Shown here: piece by piece, positions 1 through 8,397 of the stretch | Layout of the letters: every line of letters starts with the position of its first letter | Numbering within the stretch: position 1 is the first letter of the stretch | NCBI RefSeq assembly: GCF_900312675.1 | Contig: NZ_OMPC01000009.1 | Coordinates: 1,133,699-1,197,698 of the forward strand | Source: Aliivibrio sp. EL58 | GTDB lineage: Bacteria > Pseudomonadota > Gammaproteobacteria > Enterobacterales > Vibrionaceae | Reading direction: 5' to 3' | DNA: 64,000 bases | Program-made: the position numbers and the translations under genes | The notes under the pieces: model-generated | What the model saw: the letters and a program-made list of their open reading frames with translations, nothing else | Database searches by the model: none | Told to the model about the DNA's origin: nothing

Positions 1-14
1 GTAATCTTCTCTGT

Positions 15-89
15 TGGGATATCGCCAAGCGGTAAGGCACCGGCTTTTGATGCCGGCATTCCCTGGTTCAAATCCAGGTATCCCAACCA
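15..89 (+). tRNA. tRNA-Gln (anticodon UUG)
   Basis: The 75-nt cloverleaf runs from TGGGAT to a genome-encoded CCA end. The acceptor stem pairs TGGGAT with ATCCCA. The anticodon stem CCGGC/GCCGG encloses loop TTTTGAT, giving anticodon TTG, which reads CAA/CAG glutamine codons. The T-loop GTTCAAATC is canonical. It lies in a tRNA cluster next to ubiF, the same neighbourhood as the E. coli gln/leu/met tRNA cluster. Confidence 0.96.
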
Positions 90-204
90 CTATTTACATA
101 ATTGATGCAACCTGATTAATTATGACAACGTTAGAAAGACTCTCCAATTCGTCTTCTAACTACAAAAATTTCTACTCTTTGTTTTAATTAACAACTAGAA
201 GAAC

Positions 205-289
205 GCGGACGTGGCGGAATTGGTAGACGCACCAGATTTAGGTTCTGGCGCCGTAAGGTGTGAGAGTTCAAGTCTCTCCGTCCGCACCA
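205..289 (+). tRNA. tRNA-Leu (anticodon UAG)
   Basis: This is an 85-nt class II tRNA. The acceptor GCGGACG pairs with CGTCCGC and is followed by ACCA with an encoded CCA. The anticodon stem CCAGA/TCTGG holds loop TTTAGGT, so the anticodon is TAG. The extended variable arm expected of tRNA-Leu is present between the anticodon and T arms. It sits between the two tRNA-Gln genes. Confidence 0.96.
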
Positions 290-339
290 TATTTAAAGAT
301 GTATTATCTTGGTTTAATTACTAATGTAATCTTCTCTGT

Positions 340-414
340 TGGGATATCGCCAAGCGGTAAGGCACCGGCTTTTGATGCCGGCATTCCCTGGTTCAAATCC
401 AGGTATCCCAACCA
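340..414 (+). tRNA. tRNA-Gln (anticodon UUG), second copy
   Basis: This is an exact 75-nt repeat of the tRNA-Gln at 15-89, with the same TTG anticodon and encoded CCA. Identity extends 14 bases upstream and about two bases downstream, which points to a duplication. An intrinsic terminator follows directly, so this is probably the last gene of the tRNA transcript. Confidence 0.96.
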
Positions 415-422
415 CTTTTAAG

Positions 423-456
423 AAAGCTCATCATTAATTTGATGGGCTTTTTTTTC
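423..456 (+). terminator. Intrinsic terminator of the tRNA operon
   Basis: Stem AAGCTCATC/GATGGGCTT (one G-U pair) is followed by a run of eight or more T. It lies 10 bp after the last tRNA. Confidence 0.85.
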
Positions 457-549
457 GTCTGGACAACCTTCATAAATATTCCTTTTATCCTTACTCTATA
501 AAACCAATCTAAATAGTATTAATAAACGAATTAAATGGTTTTTAACGCA

Positions 550-577
550 ATAAAAAAGGTGACCTAATGATCACCTT
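550..577 (-). terminator. Intrinsic terminator of ubiF
   Basis: Inverted repeat AAGGTGA/TCACCTT with a T-run on the minus strand, 57 bp beyond the ubiF stop codon. Confidence 0.75.
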
Positions 578-633
578 ACTTTCTGTAGACTAGCTTTTAC
601 TCGTCCCTAAGCTCTAGTCCCTAAATATTATTT

Positions 634-1791
634 CTATAATCCCAACGCATACTTCAACGCTTGCGTTTTTAATACACCTGAAGAGTCGGCTAATTTTAAA
701 CCGACATTACGCAGGAATTTAACCGGTGGTAATGAGTTACTAAATAAGGTGTAAAACAGATCCATACTACTTTGCATGGCTAAGTTATCTATTTTTCGTT
801 TAGATTGATAAGACAATAAGGCTTTATCTGTCTCAGCTCCTTTCGTTTCAATTTCTTCTAACAGCACTTTGACGTCTTTAAAACCCAAATTCACACCTTG
901 TCCTGCTAAAGGGTTAATCGTATGGGCCGCATCCCCTAATAAAACACAACGATGATCGACGTATTTTTTAGCATGTCGACGAGTTAAAGGAAATGAGCCT
1001 GATTGCTCGACAGTGAATTCTCCCAATTCTTGTGGAAAATACGCTTTAATTTCTTTTTCTAACTGAATAGAGCTCATAGCAGAAAGCTGTTTAATACGAG
1101 AGGGTGAGTCATACCAAACTAAAGAACCTTTATTTCCATGCAAAGGAAGAAATGATCGAGGGCCAGAAGGAGTAAACCACTGCCAAGTTATGTCTTGTTG
1201 AGCTTCAGCAGTATCTATATTGATTAACATACAATGTTGGCGATAATCCCAAGCCGTGATCCCTATTTTTGCTTTCTGACGAACATAAGAATTAGCGCCA
1301 TCAGCACCGATAACCCATTTTGTTTTAATTTTATCGCCATTTTCCAATGTCAATACATTGTGGTCAGTAAAAAATTCAAGCTCAGCAATTTTTGCAGGAG
1401 TAATAACTGACAGGTTTTCATAAGTAGAAAACATCTGCCATAACCCTAATTGAATAAGGCGGTTTTCAACAATAAAGCCAAGCTGCTCCATCTCTAATGC
1501 ATCAGAATGAAAACGAGTTCGACATTCAGGGTGCTCCCATGTTTCCAAGCGCTTATAAGGGCATACACGCATTTCTTTGATGTATTGCCAAGCACCTAAA
1601 TCTTCAAGCAGATCAACGGAAGATTGAGAAATAGCAGAAACACGAATATCCATTGGTTGGCTATCATCAAAAGAAACTGGCGCTTTATGCTCAATGACAG
1701 CAACTTGATACCCTAATTTTGATAAACCGATGGCTGTAGCTGCTCCCACCATTCCACCACCAACGATCGTATAATCATATTCTTTCATCAT
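634..1791 (-). CDS. ubiF: 2-octaprenyl-3-methyl-6-methoxy-1,4-benzoquinol hydroxylase (UbiF)
   Basis: This is an FAD-dependent aromatic hydroxylase of the UbiH/UbiF/VisC family that adds a late hydroxyl group to the ubiquinone ring. The 385 residues show the N-terminal Rossmann dinucleotide fold (VGGGMVG, residues about 10-16), the mid-protein GADGANSYVR motif and the C-terminal FAD-binding GDAAHTINPLAGQG motif. Length is typical. Position next to gln/leu tRNAs and divergent from miaB matches E. coli ubiF, which favours UbiF over the paralogues UbiH and UbiI. The first of two adjacent ATG codons was taken, with AAGG about 7 bp upstream. Confidence 0.9.
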   Translation of the reverse strand: MMKEYDYTIVGGGMVGAATAIGLSKLGYQVAVIEHKAPVSFDDSQPMDIRVSAISQSSVDLLEDLGAWQYIKEMRVCPYKRLETWEHPECRTRFHSDALEMEQLGFIVENRLIQLGLWQMFSTYENLSVITPAKIAELEFFTDHNVLTLENGDKIKTKWVIGADGANSYVRQKAKIGITAWDYRQHCMLINIDTAEAQQDITWQWFTPSGPRSFLPLHGNKGSLVWYDSPSRIKQLSAMSSIQLEKEIKAYFPQELGEFTVEQSGSFPLTRRHAKKYVDHRCVLLGDAAHTINPLAGQGVNLGFKDVKVLLEEIETKGAETDKALLSYQSKRKIDNLAMQSSMDLFYTLFSNSLPPVKFLRNVGLKLADSSGVLKTQALKYALGL

Positions 1792-1896
1792 CCATAGACC
1801 TTATATGAGTCAATAATTTCCCTTATTCTACCGTGATTCACTCTTAATCTAAATCATTCAAATAATACCCTTAAAATATTCAAGGGTGTCTACATC

Positions 1897-1925
1897 TAGT
1901 CATTAAGCGTGGAAAGCAGTACAAT
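1897..1925 (+). promoter_or_regulatory. Candidate sigma-70 promoter for miaB
   Basis: TAGTCA (-35 like, 4/6) is followed after 17 bp by TACAAT (-10, 5/6). This predicts a start near 1932 and a leader of about 75 nt before miaB. It was found by eye and is untested. Confidence 0.4.
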
Positions 1926-2006
1926 ACGCGCCCTATCCGTTTTGATTGAGCCTGTCTCTCAAAACTGTACCGAATTCTAGTAATAAAATACGAGTGAAAA
2001 AGTTAC

Positions 2007-3431
2007 ATGACTAAGAAACTGCTAATCAAAACCTGGGGCTGCCAGATGAACGAATACGATTCATCTAAAATGGCCGATCTTTTAGGTGCCGCAAATGGTT
2101 ATGAATTAACTGAAGATCCAAAAGAAGCGGATGTTCTGTTATTAAATACCTGTTCAATTCGTGAAAAAGCCCAAGAGAAAGTTTTTCACCAACTGGGCCG
2201 CTGGAAACATTTAAAAGATAAAAAACCAGACTTAGTTATTGGTGTTGGTGGTTGTGTTGCGACTCAAGAAGGTGATCATATTCGCCAACGAGCGCCTTAC
2301 GTTGACGTTATTTTTGGCCCTCAAACACTTCACCGTTTGCCTGAAATGATCCGACAATCACTTTCTAATGAAAAAACCGTCATGGATATTTCATTTCCAG
2401 AGATCGAAAAATTCGATAACCTTCCTGAACCAAAAGCGGATGGCGTATCTGCATTCGTTTCTATCATGGAAGGCTGTTCAAAATACTGTACTTACTGCGT
2501 AGTTCCTTATACTCGTGGCGAAGAAGTTAGCCGTCCGTTAGATGATGTGTTATTTGAAATTGCACAGTTAGCCGAGCAAGGTGTACGTGAAGTTAACCTG
2601 CTAGGTCAAAACGTAAACGCTTACCGTGGTCCAATGTACGATGGTGATATCTGTACTTTTGCAGAATTACTTCGCATGGTTGCTTCAATTGATGGTATCG
2701 ACCGCTTACGCTTTACGACAAGTCACCCTCTAGAATTTGGTGATGATATCGTAGAAGTTTATGAAGACACGCCAGAATTAGTAAGCTTCTTACATTTACC
2801 AGTTCAAAGTGGTTCAGATCGCATTCTAACGATGATGAAACGTCCTCATACTGCTATTGAGTACAAATCAATCATTCGTAAGCTACGTAAAGCTCGTCCT
2901 GATATTTTAATCAGCTCAGACTTTATCGTTGCTTTCCCTGGTGAGTCAGAAAAAGACTTCCAAGACACAATGAAGCTAATTAAAGACGTTGATTTTGATA
3001 TGAGCTACAGCTTTGTCTTTTCTCCTCGTCCTGGTACGCCTGCTGCTGATTATCCATGTGATATTCCAGAGCAAACGAAAAAAGACCGTTTAGCTGAGCT
3101 TCAACAGCAAATTAACTTCCAATCAGCACGTTTCTCTCGTCAAATGCTGGATACAGAAGTTCGTGCATTAGTTGAAGGTCCATCAAAGCGTAACCCAATG
3201 GAATTACGTGCTCGTACTGAAAACAACCGTGTTGTTAACTTTACTGGTAGCCCTGAGTTAATTGGCCAATTTGTTGATATTCATATCACAGAGTCATTTA
3301 CGAACTCTTTACGTGGTGATCTAGTTCGTACAGAAAAAGACATGGGATTACGTGTTGCTGTCTCTCCTTCAGAAATGATGGAAAAGACTCGTCGTGAAGA
3401 CGATCTAGGTGTTGGAACTTTTACACCATAA
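2007..3431 (+). CDS. miaB: tRNA-2-methylthio-N6-isopentenyladenosine(37) methylthiotransferase MiaB
   Basis: This radical-SAM enzyme adds the methylthio group to i6A37 of tRNAs that read codons starting with U. In the 474-residue product the N-terminal MTTase domain carries the auxiliary cluster ligands Cys12, Cys49 and Cys83, and the radical-SAM CxxxCxxC motif is Cys157, Cys161 and Cys164 (GCSKYCTYC). A TRAM domain is expected at the C-terminus, about residues 380-445. These positions match the E. coli enzyme as I remember it. It heads the miaB-ybeZ-ybeY-corC-lnt run, although a terminator follows it. Confidence 0.97.
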   Translation: MTKKLLIKTWGCQMNEYDSSKMADLLGAANGYELTEDPKEADVLLLNTCSIREKAQEKVFHQLGRWKHLKDKKPDLVIGVGGCVATQEGDHIRQRAPYVDVIFGPQTLHRLPEMIRQSLSNEKTVMDISFPEIEKFDNLPEPKADGVSAFVSIMEGCSKYCTYCVVPYTRGEEVSRPLDDVLFEIAQLAEQGVREVNLLGQNVNAYRGPMYDGDICTFAELLRMVASIDGIDRLRFTTSHPLEFGDDIVEVYEDTPELVSFLHLPVQSGSDRILTMMKRPHTAIEYKSIIRKLRKARPDILISSDFIVAFPGESEKDFQDTMKLIKDVDFDMSYSFVFSPRPGTPAADYPCDIPEQTKKDRLAELQQQINFQSARFSRQMLDTEVRALVEGPSKRNPMELRARTENNRVVNFTGSPELIGQFVDIHITESFTNSLRGDLVRTEKDMGLRVAVSPSEMMEKTRREDDLGVGTFTP

Positions 3432-3460
3432 TGTGACATTATCAGTAAAACCAAAGACAA

Positions 3461-3494
3461 AAAAAGATGATTAAGGTTTCTTGATCATCTTTTT
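3461..3494 (+). terminator. Intrinsic terminator after miaB
   Basis: Ten-pair stem GATGATTAAG/CTTGATCATC with loop GTTT, flanked by A5 and T6 and so active in either direction by appearance. It separates miaB from ybeZ, so ybeZ probably has its own promoter. Confidence 0.85.
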
Positions 3495-3578
3495 TCTTAT
3501 TTAGCCTTGAGATAATTCCATCTTTGCCCAATAAATAATAGATGTATCCCATAGTTATTCATATTCTGAGAGGCGACA

Positions 3579-4652
3579 TTGAGCATTAAAACAACCAAAT
3601 TAGAGTTGACCTTAGAGCCAGCAGATAACCAACGCTTATCCAACCTTTGTGGGCCATTTGATGACAACATAAAGCATCTTGAGCGTCGTTTAGGTGTCGA
3701 AGTAAACTATCGCGGTAATCTTTTTACTGTCGTGGGTAAACCTCATACGGTTTCAGCTGCAATTGATATCTTAAAAGATCTTTACGTAGAAACGGCCCCC
3801 GTTAAGAATCAATACCCAGATATTGAGCCTGAACAGATCCACTTAGCCGTAAAAGAATCAGGCATACTTGAACAAGAAAAAAGTGAGGTTTCTACCATTC
3901 CTCATGGTAAAGAGATCTTCATTAAAACGAAAAAAGGCCTAATTAAACCAAGAACAGAAAACCAAGCCCAATATGTTACTAATATAGTGACTCACGATAT
4001 CACTTTTGGGATTGGTCCTGCAGGTACAGGTAAAACGTACCTTGCTGTTGCTGCCGCAGTTGATGCATTAGAGCGCCAAGAAGTTCGTCGTATTCTTTTA
4101 ACTCGACCAGCAGTAGAGGCCGGTGAAAAACTGGGCTTCTTACCTGGTGATTTAAGTCAAAAGGTCGATCCTTATCTTCGCCCTCTCTACGACGCTCTTT
4201 TTGACATGCTTGGCTTTGAGCGTGTTGAAAAGTTAATTGAACGAAGTGTTATCGAAGTTGCTCCACTGGCTTATATGCGTGGGCGAACTCTAAATGATGC
4301 CTTTATCATTTTAGATGAAAGCCAAAACACTACTGTAGAACAAATGAAAATGTTCTTAACTCGTATTGGCTTTAATTCTCGAGCAGTGATTACGGGCGAT
4401 ATTACCCAAATAGATTTGCCTCGCGGGGCTAAGTCCGGTTTACGTCATGCGACTGAAGTATTATCAGAAGTTGATGAAATCAGTTTCAATTTCTTTATCG
4501 CCGATGATGTCGTCCGTCATCCAGTGGTTGCTCGTATTGTAAATGCTTATGAAAAATGGGAAGCAAAAGATCAAAAAGAGCGTAAACTAGAAGAAATACG
4601 CAGAAAGCAAGAGCGTGATGCTCGTTTAGCTGACGCTGATAATAATAAGTAA
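3579..4652 (+). CDS. ybeZ: PhoH-family ATPase YbeZ
   Basis: This is a PhoH-like P-loop ATPase of 357 residues. It has a KH-like N-terminal region followed by Walker A GPAGTGKT (146-153) and Walker B AFIILDESQN (241-250). In enterobacteria it is genetically and physically linked to the rRNA-processing factor YbeY, whose gene follows after 16 bp here, as in E. coli. The start is TTG with GAGAGG about 6 bp upstream; no ATG nearby gives a better N-terminus. The C-terminus is strongly charged (about residues 325-357). The biochemical function of the family is poorly defined. Confidence 0.93.
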   Translation: MSIKTTKLELTLEPADNQRLSNLCGPFDDNIKHLERRLGVEVNYRGNLFTVVGKPHTVSAAIDILKDLYVETAPVKNQYPDIEPEQIHLAVKESGILEQEKSEVSTIPHGKEIFIKTKKGLIKPRTENQAQYVTNIVTHDITFGIGPAGTGKTYLAVAAAVDALERQEVRRILLTRPAVEAGEKLGFLPGDLSQKVDPYLRPLYDALFDMLGFERVEKLIERSVIEVAPLAYMRGRTLNDAFIILDESQNTTVEQMKMFLTRIGFNSRAVITGDITQIDLPRGAKSGLRHATEVLSEVDEISFNFFIADDVVRHPVVARIVNAYEKWEAKDQKERKLEEIRRKQERDARLADADNNK

Positions 4653-4668
4653 TAAATTTAGGTGAACC

Positions 4669-5130
4669 ATGAGCATTGAACTCGATCTACAAATTGCATG
4701 TGAAAATGAAAAAGACCTGCCTTCAGAAAAAGACATTATGTCTTGGCTAAATGCAGTACTTCCTCAATTTCAACCACAAGCAGAGCTAACAATCCGAATT
4801 GTAGATGAAAAAGAAAGTCATGAGTTAAACCATCAATACCGTGGTATGGATAAACCAACCAATGTATTATCGTTTCCGTTTGAAGCACCTCCTGAAATTG
4901 AGATCGATTTGTTAGGTGATTTAATCATCTGTCGTCAAGTTGTTGAAAAAGAAGCTATTGAACAAAACAAGCCTTTATTAGCACATTGGGCGCATATGGT
5001 TGTACATGGCAGTCTTCATCTGCTAGGTTATGACCATATCGAGGATGAAGAAGCTGAAGAAATGGAATCACTCGAAACCGAATTAATGCAAGATATGGGA
5101 TTTGAAGACCCGTATCTTGCTGAGAAATAA
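4669..5130 (+). CDS. ybeY: Endoribonuclease / rRNA maturation factor YbeY
   Basis: This is a zinc-dependent single-strand endoribonuclease needed for 16S rRNA 3'-end maturation and ribosome quality control. The 153-residue product has the family HGxLHLxGxDH motif at residues 113-123, with His113, His117 and His123 as zinc ligands. It starts 16 bp after ybeZ behind the Shine-Dalgarno AGGTGA and is followed by corC, the conserved gammaproteobacterial order. Confidence 0.97.
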   Translation: MSIELDLQIACENEKDLPSEKDIMSWLNAVLPQFQPQAELTIRIVDEKESHELNHQYRGMDKPTNVLSFPFEAPPEIEIDLLGDLIICRQVVEKEAIEQNKPLLAHWAHMVVHGSLHLLGYDHIEDEEAEEMESLETELMQDMGFEDPYLAEK

Positions 5131-5199
5131 TTGTTGGAATAATCCAATAGTTACTTATGTGAGCTATCCACATTGATAGCAACTACTTTTAAAGAAGCC

Positions 5200-6078
5200 A
5201 TGAACGACGAAAATTCACAGAATACAGAAGGTCCGAGTAGAAAGTCCTTCTTAGGACGCCTTTCTCAACTATTCCAAGGGGAACCTAAAGATCGCCAAGA
5301 ACTGGTAGATGTATTTAGAGACTCTGAAGAGAATGAAGTTATTGACCACGACACTCGAGACATGCTCGAAGGTGTTATGGAAATTTCTGAAATGAGAGTT
5401 CGAGACATCATGTTACCGCGCTCTCAAATGGTCACAGTTGAAAAAACTCAAGATCTAGAATCACTGATAGCAACTATCATAGAAGCGTCACACTCACGCT
5501 ACCCTGTGATCAGTGAAGATAAAGACCATGTTGAAGGAATACTCCTTGCGAAGGACTTACTTAGATACCTAGGCTCCGATTGTGAAGCCTTTGAGATCGA
5601 ACAAGTTATTCGACCTGCTGTTGTAGTACCTGAAAGTAAACGTGTTGATAAACTTTTAAAAGAGTTTAGACAAGAGCGCTACCACATGGCCATCGTTGTA
5701 GATGAGTTTGGTGGGGTTTCTGGTTTAGTTACTATCGAAGATATCCTTGAAGAAATCGTTGGGGATATTGAAGATGAGTTTGATGACGAAGAAGAAAAAG
5801 ACATCCGCCAGTTAAGTAAGCACACATTTGCTGTGAAAGCGCTGACTGAGATTGATGACTTTAACGAGATCTTCTCAACACACTTCAGTGATGAAGAAAT
5901 TGATACGGTTGGAGGTTTAGTATTAACCAGTTTTGGGCATTTACCTGAAAGTGGCGAAACTATCGAAATCTCTGGTTTTACTTTTAAAGTAACCGCAGCA
6001 GACAATCGTCGCATTATTCAACTTCAAGTTACGATTCCAGATAAAGAATCTGTAAAAAAAGAAACTGAAGAAGAATAA
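5200..6078 (+). CDS. corC: CorC/YbeX CNNM-associated CBS-domain protein
   Basis: This soluble CBS-pair protein is linked to magnesium/cobalt efflux and, more recently, to ribosome maturation. Residues about 65-190 carry two CBS motifs ([29 protein letters not shown]), and the C-terminus carries the CorC_HlyC/transporter-associated domain (DTVGGLV near 250). The open frame extends to a TTG at 5173. ATG 5200 was chosen because the resulting 292-residue protein matches the E. coli length and N-terminus. It lies 69 bp after ybeY and 96 bp before lnt. Confidence 0.93.
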   Translation: MNDENSQNTEGPSRKSFLGRLSQLFQGEPKDRQELVDVFRDSEENEVIDHDTRDMLEGVMEISEMRVRDIMLPRSQMVTVEKTQDLESLIATIIEASHSRYPVISEDKDHVEGILLAKDLLRYLGSDCEAFEIEQVIRPAVVVPESKRVDKLLKEFRQERYHMAIVVDEFGGVSGLVTIEDILEEIVGDIEDEFDDEEEKDIRQLSKHTFAVKALTEIDDFNEIFSTHFSDEEIDTVGGLVLTSFGHLPESGETIEISGFTFKVTAADNRRIIQLQVTIPDKESVKKETEEE

Positions 6079-6084
6079 AAAATA

Positions 6085-6110
6085 CAGCCACTAGATCTCT
6101 CTAGTGGCTG
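6085..6110. repeat. Perfect hairpin between corC and lnt
   Basis: An 11-bp stem CAGCCACTAGA/TCTAGTGGCTG has a 4-nt loop, 6 bp past the corC stop. The forward side has only a short broken T stretch; the minus side has TATTTTTTATT. It looks like a terminator or attenuator inside the corC-lnt run, with better polarity on the strand that carries no gene. Confidence 0.6.
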
Positions 6111-6174
6111 AACTTTATCTAACTTACAAAGACTAACTCTTTTTCGCTACTTACATCTATTTGAGTTATAGCCA

Positions 6175-7680
6175 ATGCCTTTACTTTCTCATTACTTCAT
6201 CCGACTTCTTATTGCCCTACTTTCAGGCGCAAGTGCTACCCTTGCTTTTGCTCCCTACTCTTTATGGCCTTTTGCTTTCATCGCTCCTTTGCTTCTTTTG
6301 TTACTATTGCATAAACAGACAACAAAAAAAGCAACGTGGCTAGGCTTCTCTTGGGGCTTAGGTTACTTTGGCGCCGGAGTGAGTTGGGTTCATGTAAGTA
6401 TCGACAACTTTGGTGGTATGCCAGTCGCTGCTAGTCTCTTTTTAATGATCGGACTAATCAGTTATCTTGCGTTATATCCGATGCTATTTTCATTTCTTTT
6501 ACAGCGATTTTTTAGCCAGCATAAACTGACGAAATACTTATTATCAGCTCCTGCACTTTGGCTTGTCACTGATTGGCTACGTGGCTGGGTATTTACCGGG
6601 TTCCCATGGTTATGGCTAGGATACAGTCAAATTGATAGCCCTCTTTCTCCTTGGGGAGCCATATTCGGCGTAGAAGGCATTACGTTAATGATCCTGATTT
6701 CTGTGGGGGCAATGATATACAGCCTTCTGGAGAAAAAATGGAGTTTACTTCTGATCCCAGCGGTCATTATTGCCACTTCTTTTGCTATCAAGCCATTTGA
6801 TTGGGTTACACCGCAACCAGACAAAGCAACCAAAGTCGCTCTAATCCAAGGAAATGTTAATCAAGCAATTAAATGGCTGCCAAGAGAGCGTTGGCCAACC
6901 ATCATGAAATACATGGATTTGACGCGCAAGAATTGGGATGCAGATTTAATTGTGTGGCCAGAAGCGGCAATCCCTGCGTTAGAGATTGAAATTCCAAGCT
7001 TTTTACGCAACCTTGATAGCGCAGCCACCATGAATAACAGCACAGTTATTACTGGTATTGTTGGCCAAAGTCCAACCGGGAACTTCTATAACAATATTAT
7101 TTCACTTGGTGTAAATGGTACCAAAGGATACAACTATCAAGATCAACCGAGATACAGTAAACATCACCTACTGCCATTTGGTGAATTTGTTCCTTTTGAA
7201 AATATATTACGCCCGATAGCCCCTATTTTTAATCTACCAATGTCATCATTTAGTCGTGGGGATTACATCCAGCCTAATATCGAAGCCAGTGGTACACACT
7301 TAGCTCCAGCGCTATGCTATGAAATAGTCTACGGTGAACAAGTTAGAGAGAACATTACTGAGCAAACCGATTATATTTTAACGCTTTCTAATGATGCTTG
7401 GTTTGGTACTTCGATTGGGCCACTACAGCATATGGAAATGGCACAAATGCGTGCACTAGAAACAGGGAAACCGGTTATTCGCTCAACAAACAATGGCGTA
7501 ACTGCGATCACTGATTATCGTGGCAACATTACTCAACAAATCCCACAGTTCACCACTGCGGTATTACGAGGTGAAGTTATCCCTACGACAGGAACAACAC
7601 CTTATCGTTATTGGGGTTCAATACCTTTGTATTTGCTAGTATTTTTATCTTTGGTTATCGCTTGGCGAAAACGAACCTAA
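6175..7680 (+). CDS. lnt: Apolipoprotein N-acyltransferase Lnt
   Basis: This inner-membrane enzyme adds the third acyl chain to the N-terminal cysteine of lipoproteins, which is required for Lol-dependent sorting. The 501-residue protein has about six N-terminal membrane helices (residues about 10-215), a periplasmic nitrilase domain and a last C-terminal helix (about 480-497). The Glu-Lys-Cys triad is visible in [18 protein letters not shown] and LCYEIVYGE. The lipoproteins in this window (lptE, rlpA, yajG, apbE) would be its substrates. It is the last gene of the run. Confidence 0.97.
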   Translation: MPLLSHYFIRLLIALLSGASATLAFAPYSLWPFAFIAPLLLLLLLHKQTTKKATWLGFSWGLGYFGAGVSWVHVSIDNFGGMPVAASLFLMIGLISYLALYPMLFSFLLQRFFSQHKLTKYLLSAPALWLVTDWLRGWVFTGFPWLWLGYSQIDSPLSPWGAIFGVEGITLMILISVGAMIYSLLEKKWSLLLIPAVIIATSFAIKPFDWVTPQPDKATKVALIQGNVNQAIKWLPRERWPTIMKYMDLTRKNWDADLIVWPEAAIPALEIEIPSFLRNLDSAATMNNSTVITGIVGQSPTGNFYNNIISLGVNGTKGYNYQDQPRYSKHHLLPFGEFVPFENILRPIAPIFNLPMSSFSRGDYIQPNIEASGTHLAPALCYEIVYGEQVRENITEQTDYILTLSNDAWFGTSIGPLQHMEMAQMRALETGKPVIRSTNNGVTAITDYRGNITQQIPQFTTAVLRGEVIPTTGTTPYRYWGSIPLYLLVFLSLVIAWRKRT

Positions 7681-7692
7681 TTACATTGCTAT

Positions 7693-7724
7693 TGGTCTGT
7701 ATTTCTTAATTGAACTACAGACCA
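7693..7724. repeat. Inverted repeat between lnt and ybeL
   Basis: A 9-bp repeat TGGTCTGTA/TACAGACCA has a 14-nt loop between convergent lnt and ybeL. There is no clear T-run, so it is a weak terminator candidate at best. Confidence 0.4.
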
Positions 7725-7748
7725 GCTACTTTATGAGAGCGGCAAACA

Positions 7749-8231
7749 CTATGGCTTCAGAGACACTCGGGTAAATTCTTTATTATCACAGTGCGTGCAA
7801 GGTTGAATAATTTGAGCATGGTTAAATTGCTCACGGTGACCGCATTTTTCACACACTAAAATCCCCAAACCCACAACTTCACCCGCCTGATAAACCCCTT
7901 GATGTTCTAAATCATCAAACACTTCTTTCCATTCAACTTGTGTTTTATCGGTAATTTCAAGTAAAGCATGCCACATAGAGTCAGAGATCAATCGATAAAA
8001 TGGCGAGTCAGGAAAGGTGGTTTTACTCTCTTCATAATTTTGAGCAAACTCTTTCATATCTCGTTTCACGTAATTGGAAATTAAAGCGAGTTCATCTTTG
8101 GTCATATCAGACGCCGCATCCACCACTTCTTCTGATGATTTAGCCCAATGTTCAAATTCTTCAGGACTTCTTTCCAATACATTCATTACACGCTCTAAGA
8201 CGGCGTTATAACCTGTTTTTTGCTTAGACAT
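7749..8231 (-). CDS. ybeL: Zinc-ribbon protein YbeL (DUF1451)
   Basis: This is a conserved gammaproteobacterial protein of unknown function. The 160 residues form a long acidic, probably helical N-terminal part (1-120) and a C-terminal zinc ribbon with CEKC and CTHC pairs. It is divergent from leuS, as E. coli ybeL is close to leuS. The start ATG has GGAGGTGA upstream, a strong ribosome site. No role should be assigned beyond probable zinc binding. Confidence 0.88.
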   Translation of the reverse strand: MSKQKTGYNAVLERVMNVLERSPEEFEHWAKSSEEVVDAASDMTKDELALISNYVKRDMKEFAQNYEESKTTFPDSPFYRLISDSMWHALLEITDKTQVEWKEVFDDLEHQGVYQAGEVVGLGILVCEKCGHREQFNHAQIIQPCTHCDNKEFTRVSLKP

Positions 8232-8295
8232 AAGTCACCTCCAAGAATTCGCTAGATTTATATAGCGAAGAGTGAGTTAAAGGTTATCAGGTCGC

Positions 8296-8324
8296 TTGAG
8301 TATAAGCGCTCCATTAGTTATTCT
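8296..8324 (+). promoter_or_regulatory. Candidate promoter for leuS
   Basis: TTGAGT, 17 bp, TATTCT in the 166-bp gap between divergent ybeL and leuS. Each hexamer matches the consensus at 4/6. No T-box or other leader structure was recognised in the roughly 70-nt leader. Confidence 0.35.
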
Positions 8325-8397
8325 ATGCCGATCAAGTATTATCTGATCAAACCGATCTCACATTTTTTGTGATCCACTGACATAACTGGGTAAATCG

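Noticed and set aside
1-420. tRNA genes as an attachment site of an integrated element
   Set aside because: The repeats are complete tRNA genes with a tRNA between them; no integrase or foreign genes are adjacent in the window.
5679-6014. 111-codon minus-strand frame opposite corC, rich in serine
   Set aside because: Antisense shadow of acidic codons in corC; no ribosome site and no family resemblance.
8325-8397. T-box or peptide leader controlling leuS
   Set aside because: No leucine-rich leader frame, antiterminator or T-box sequence is visible in the short leader.
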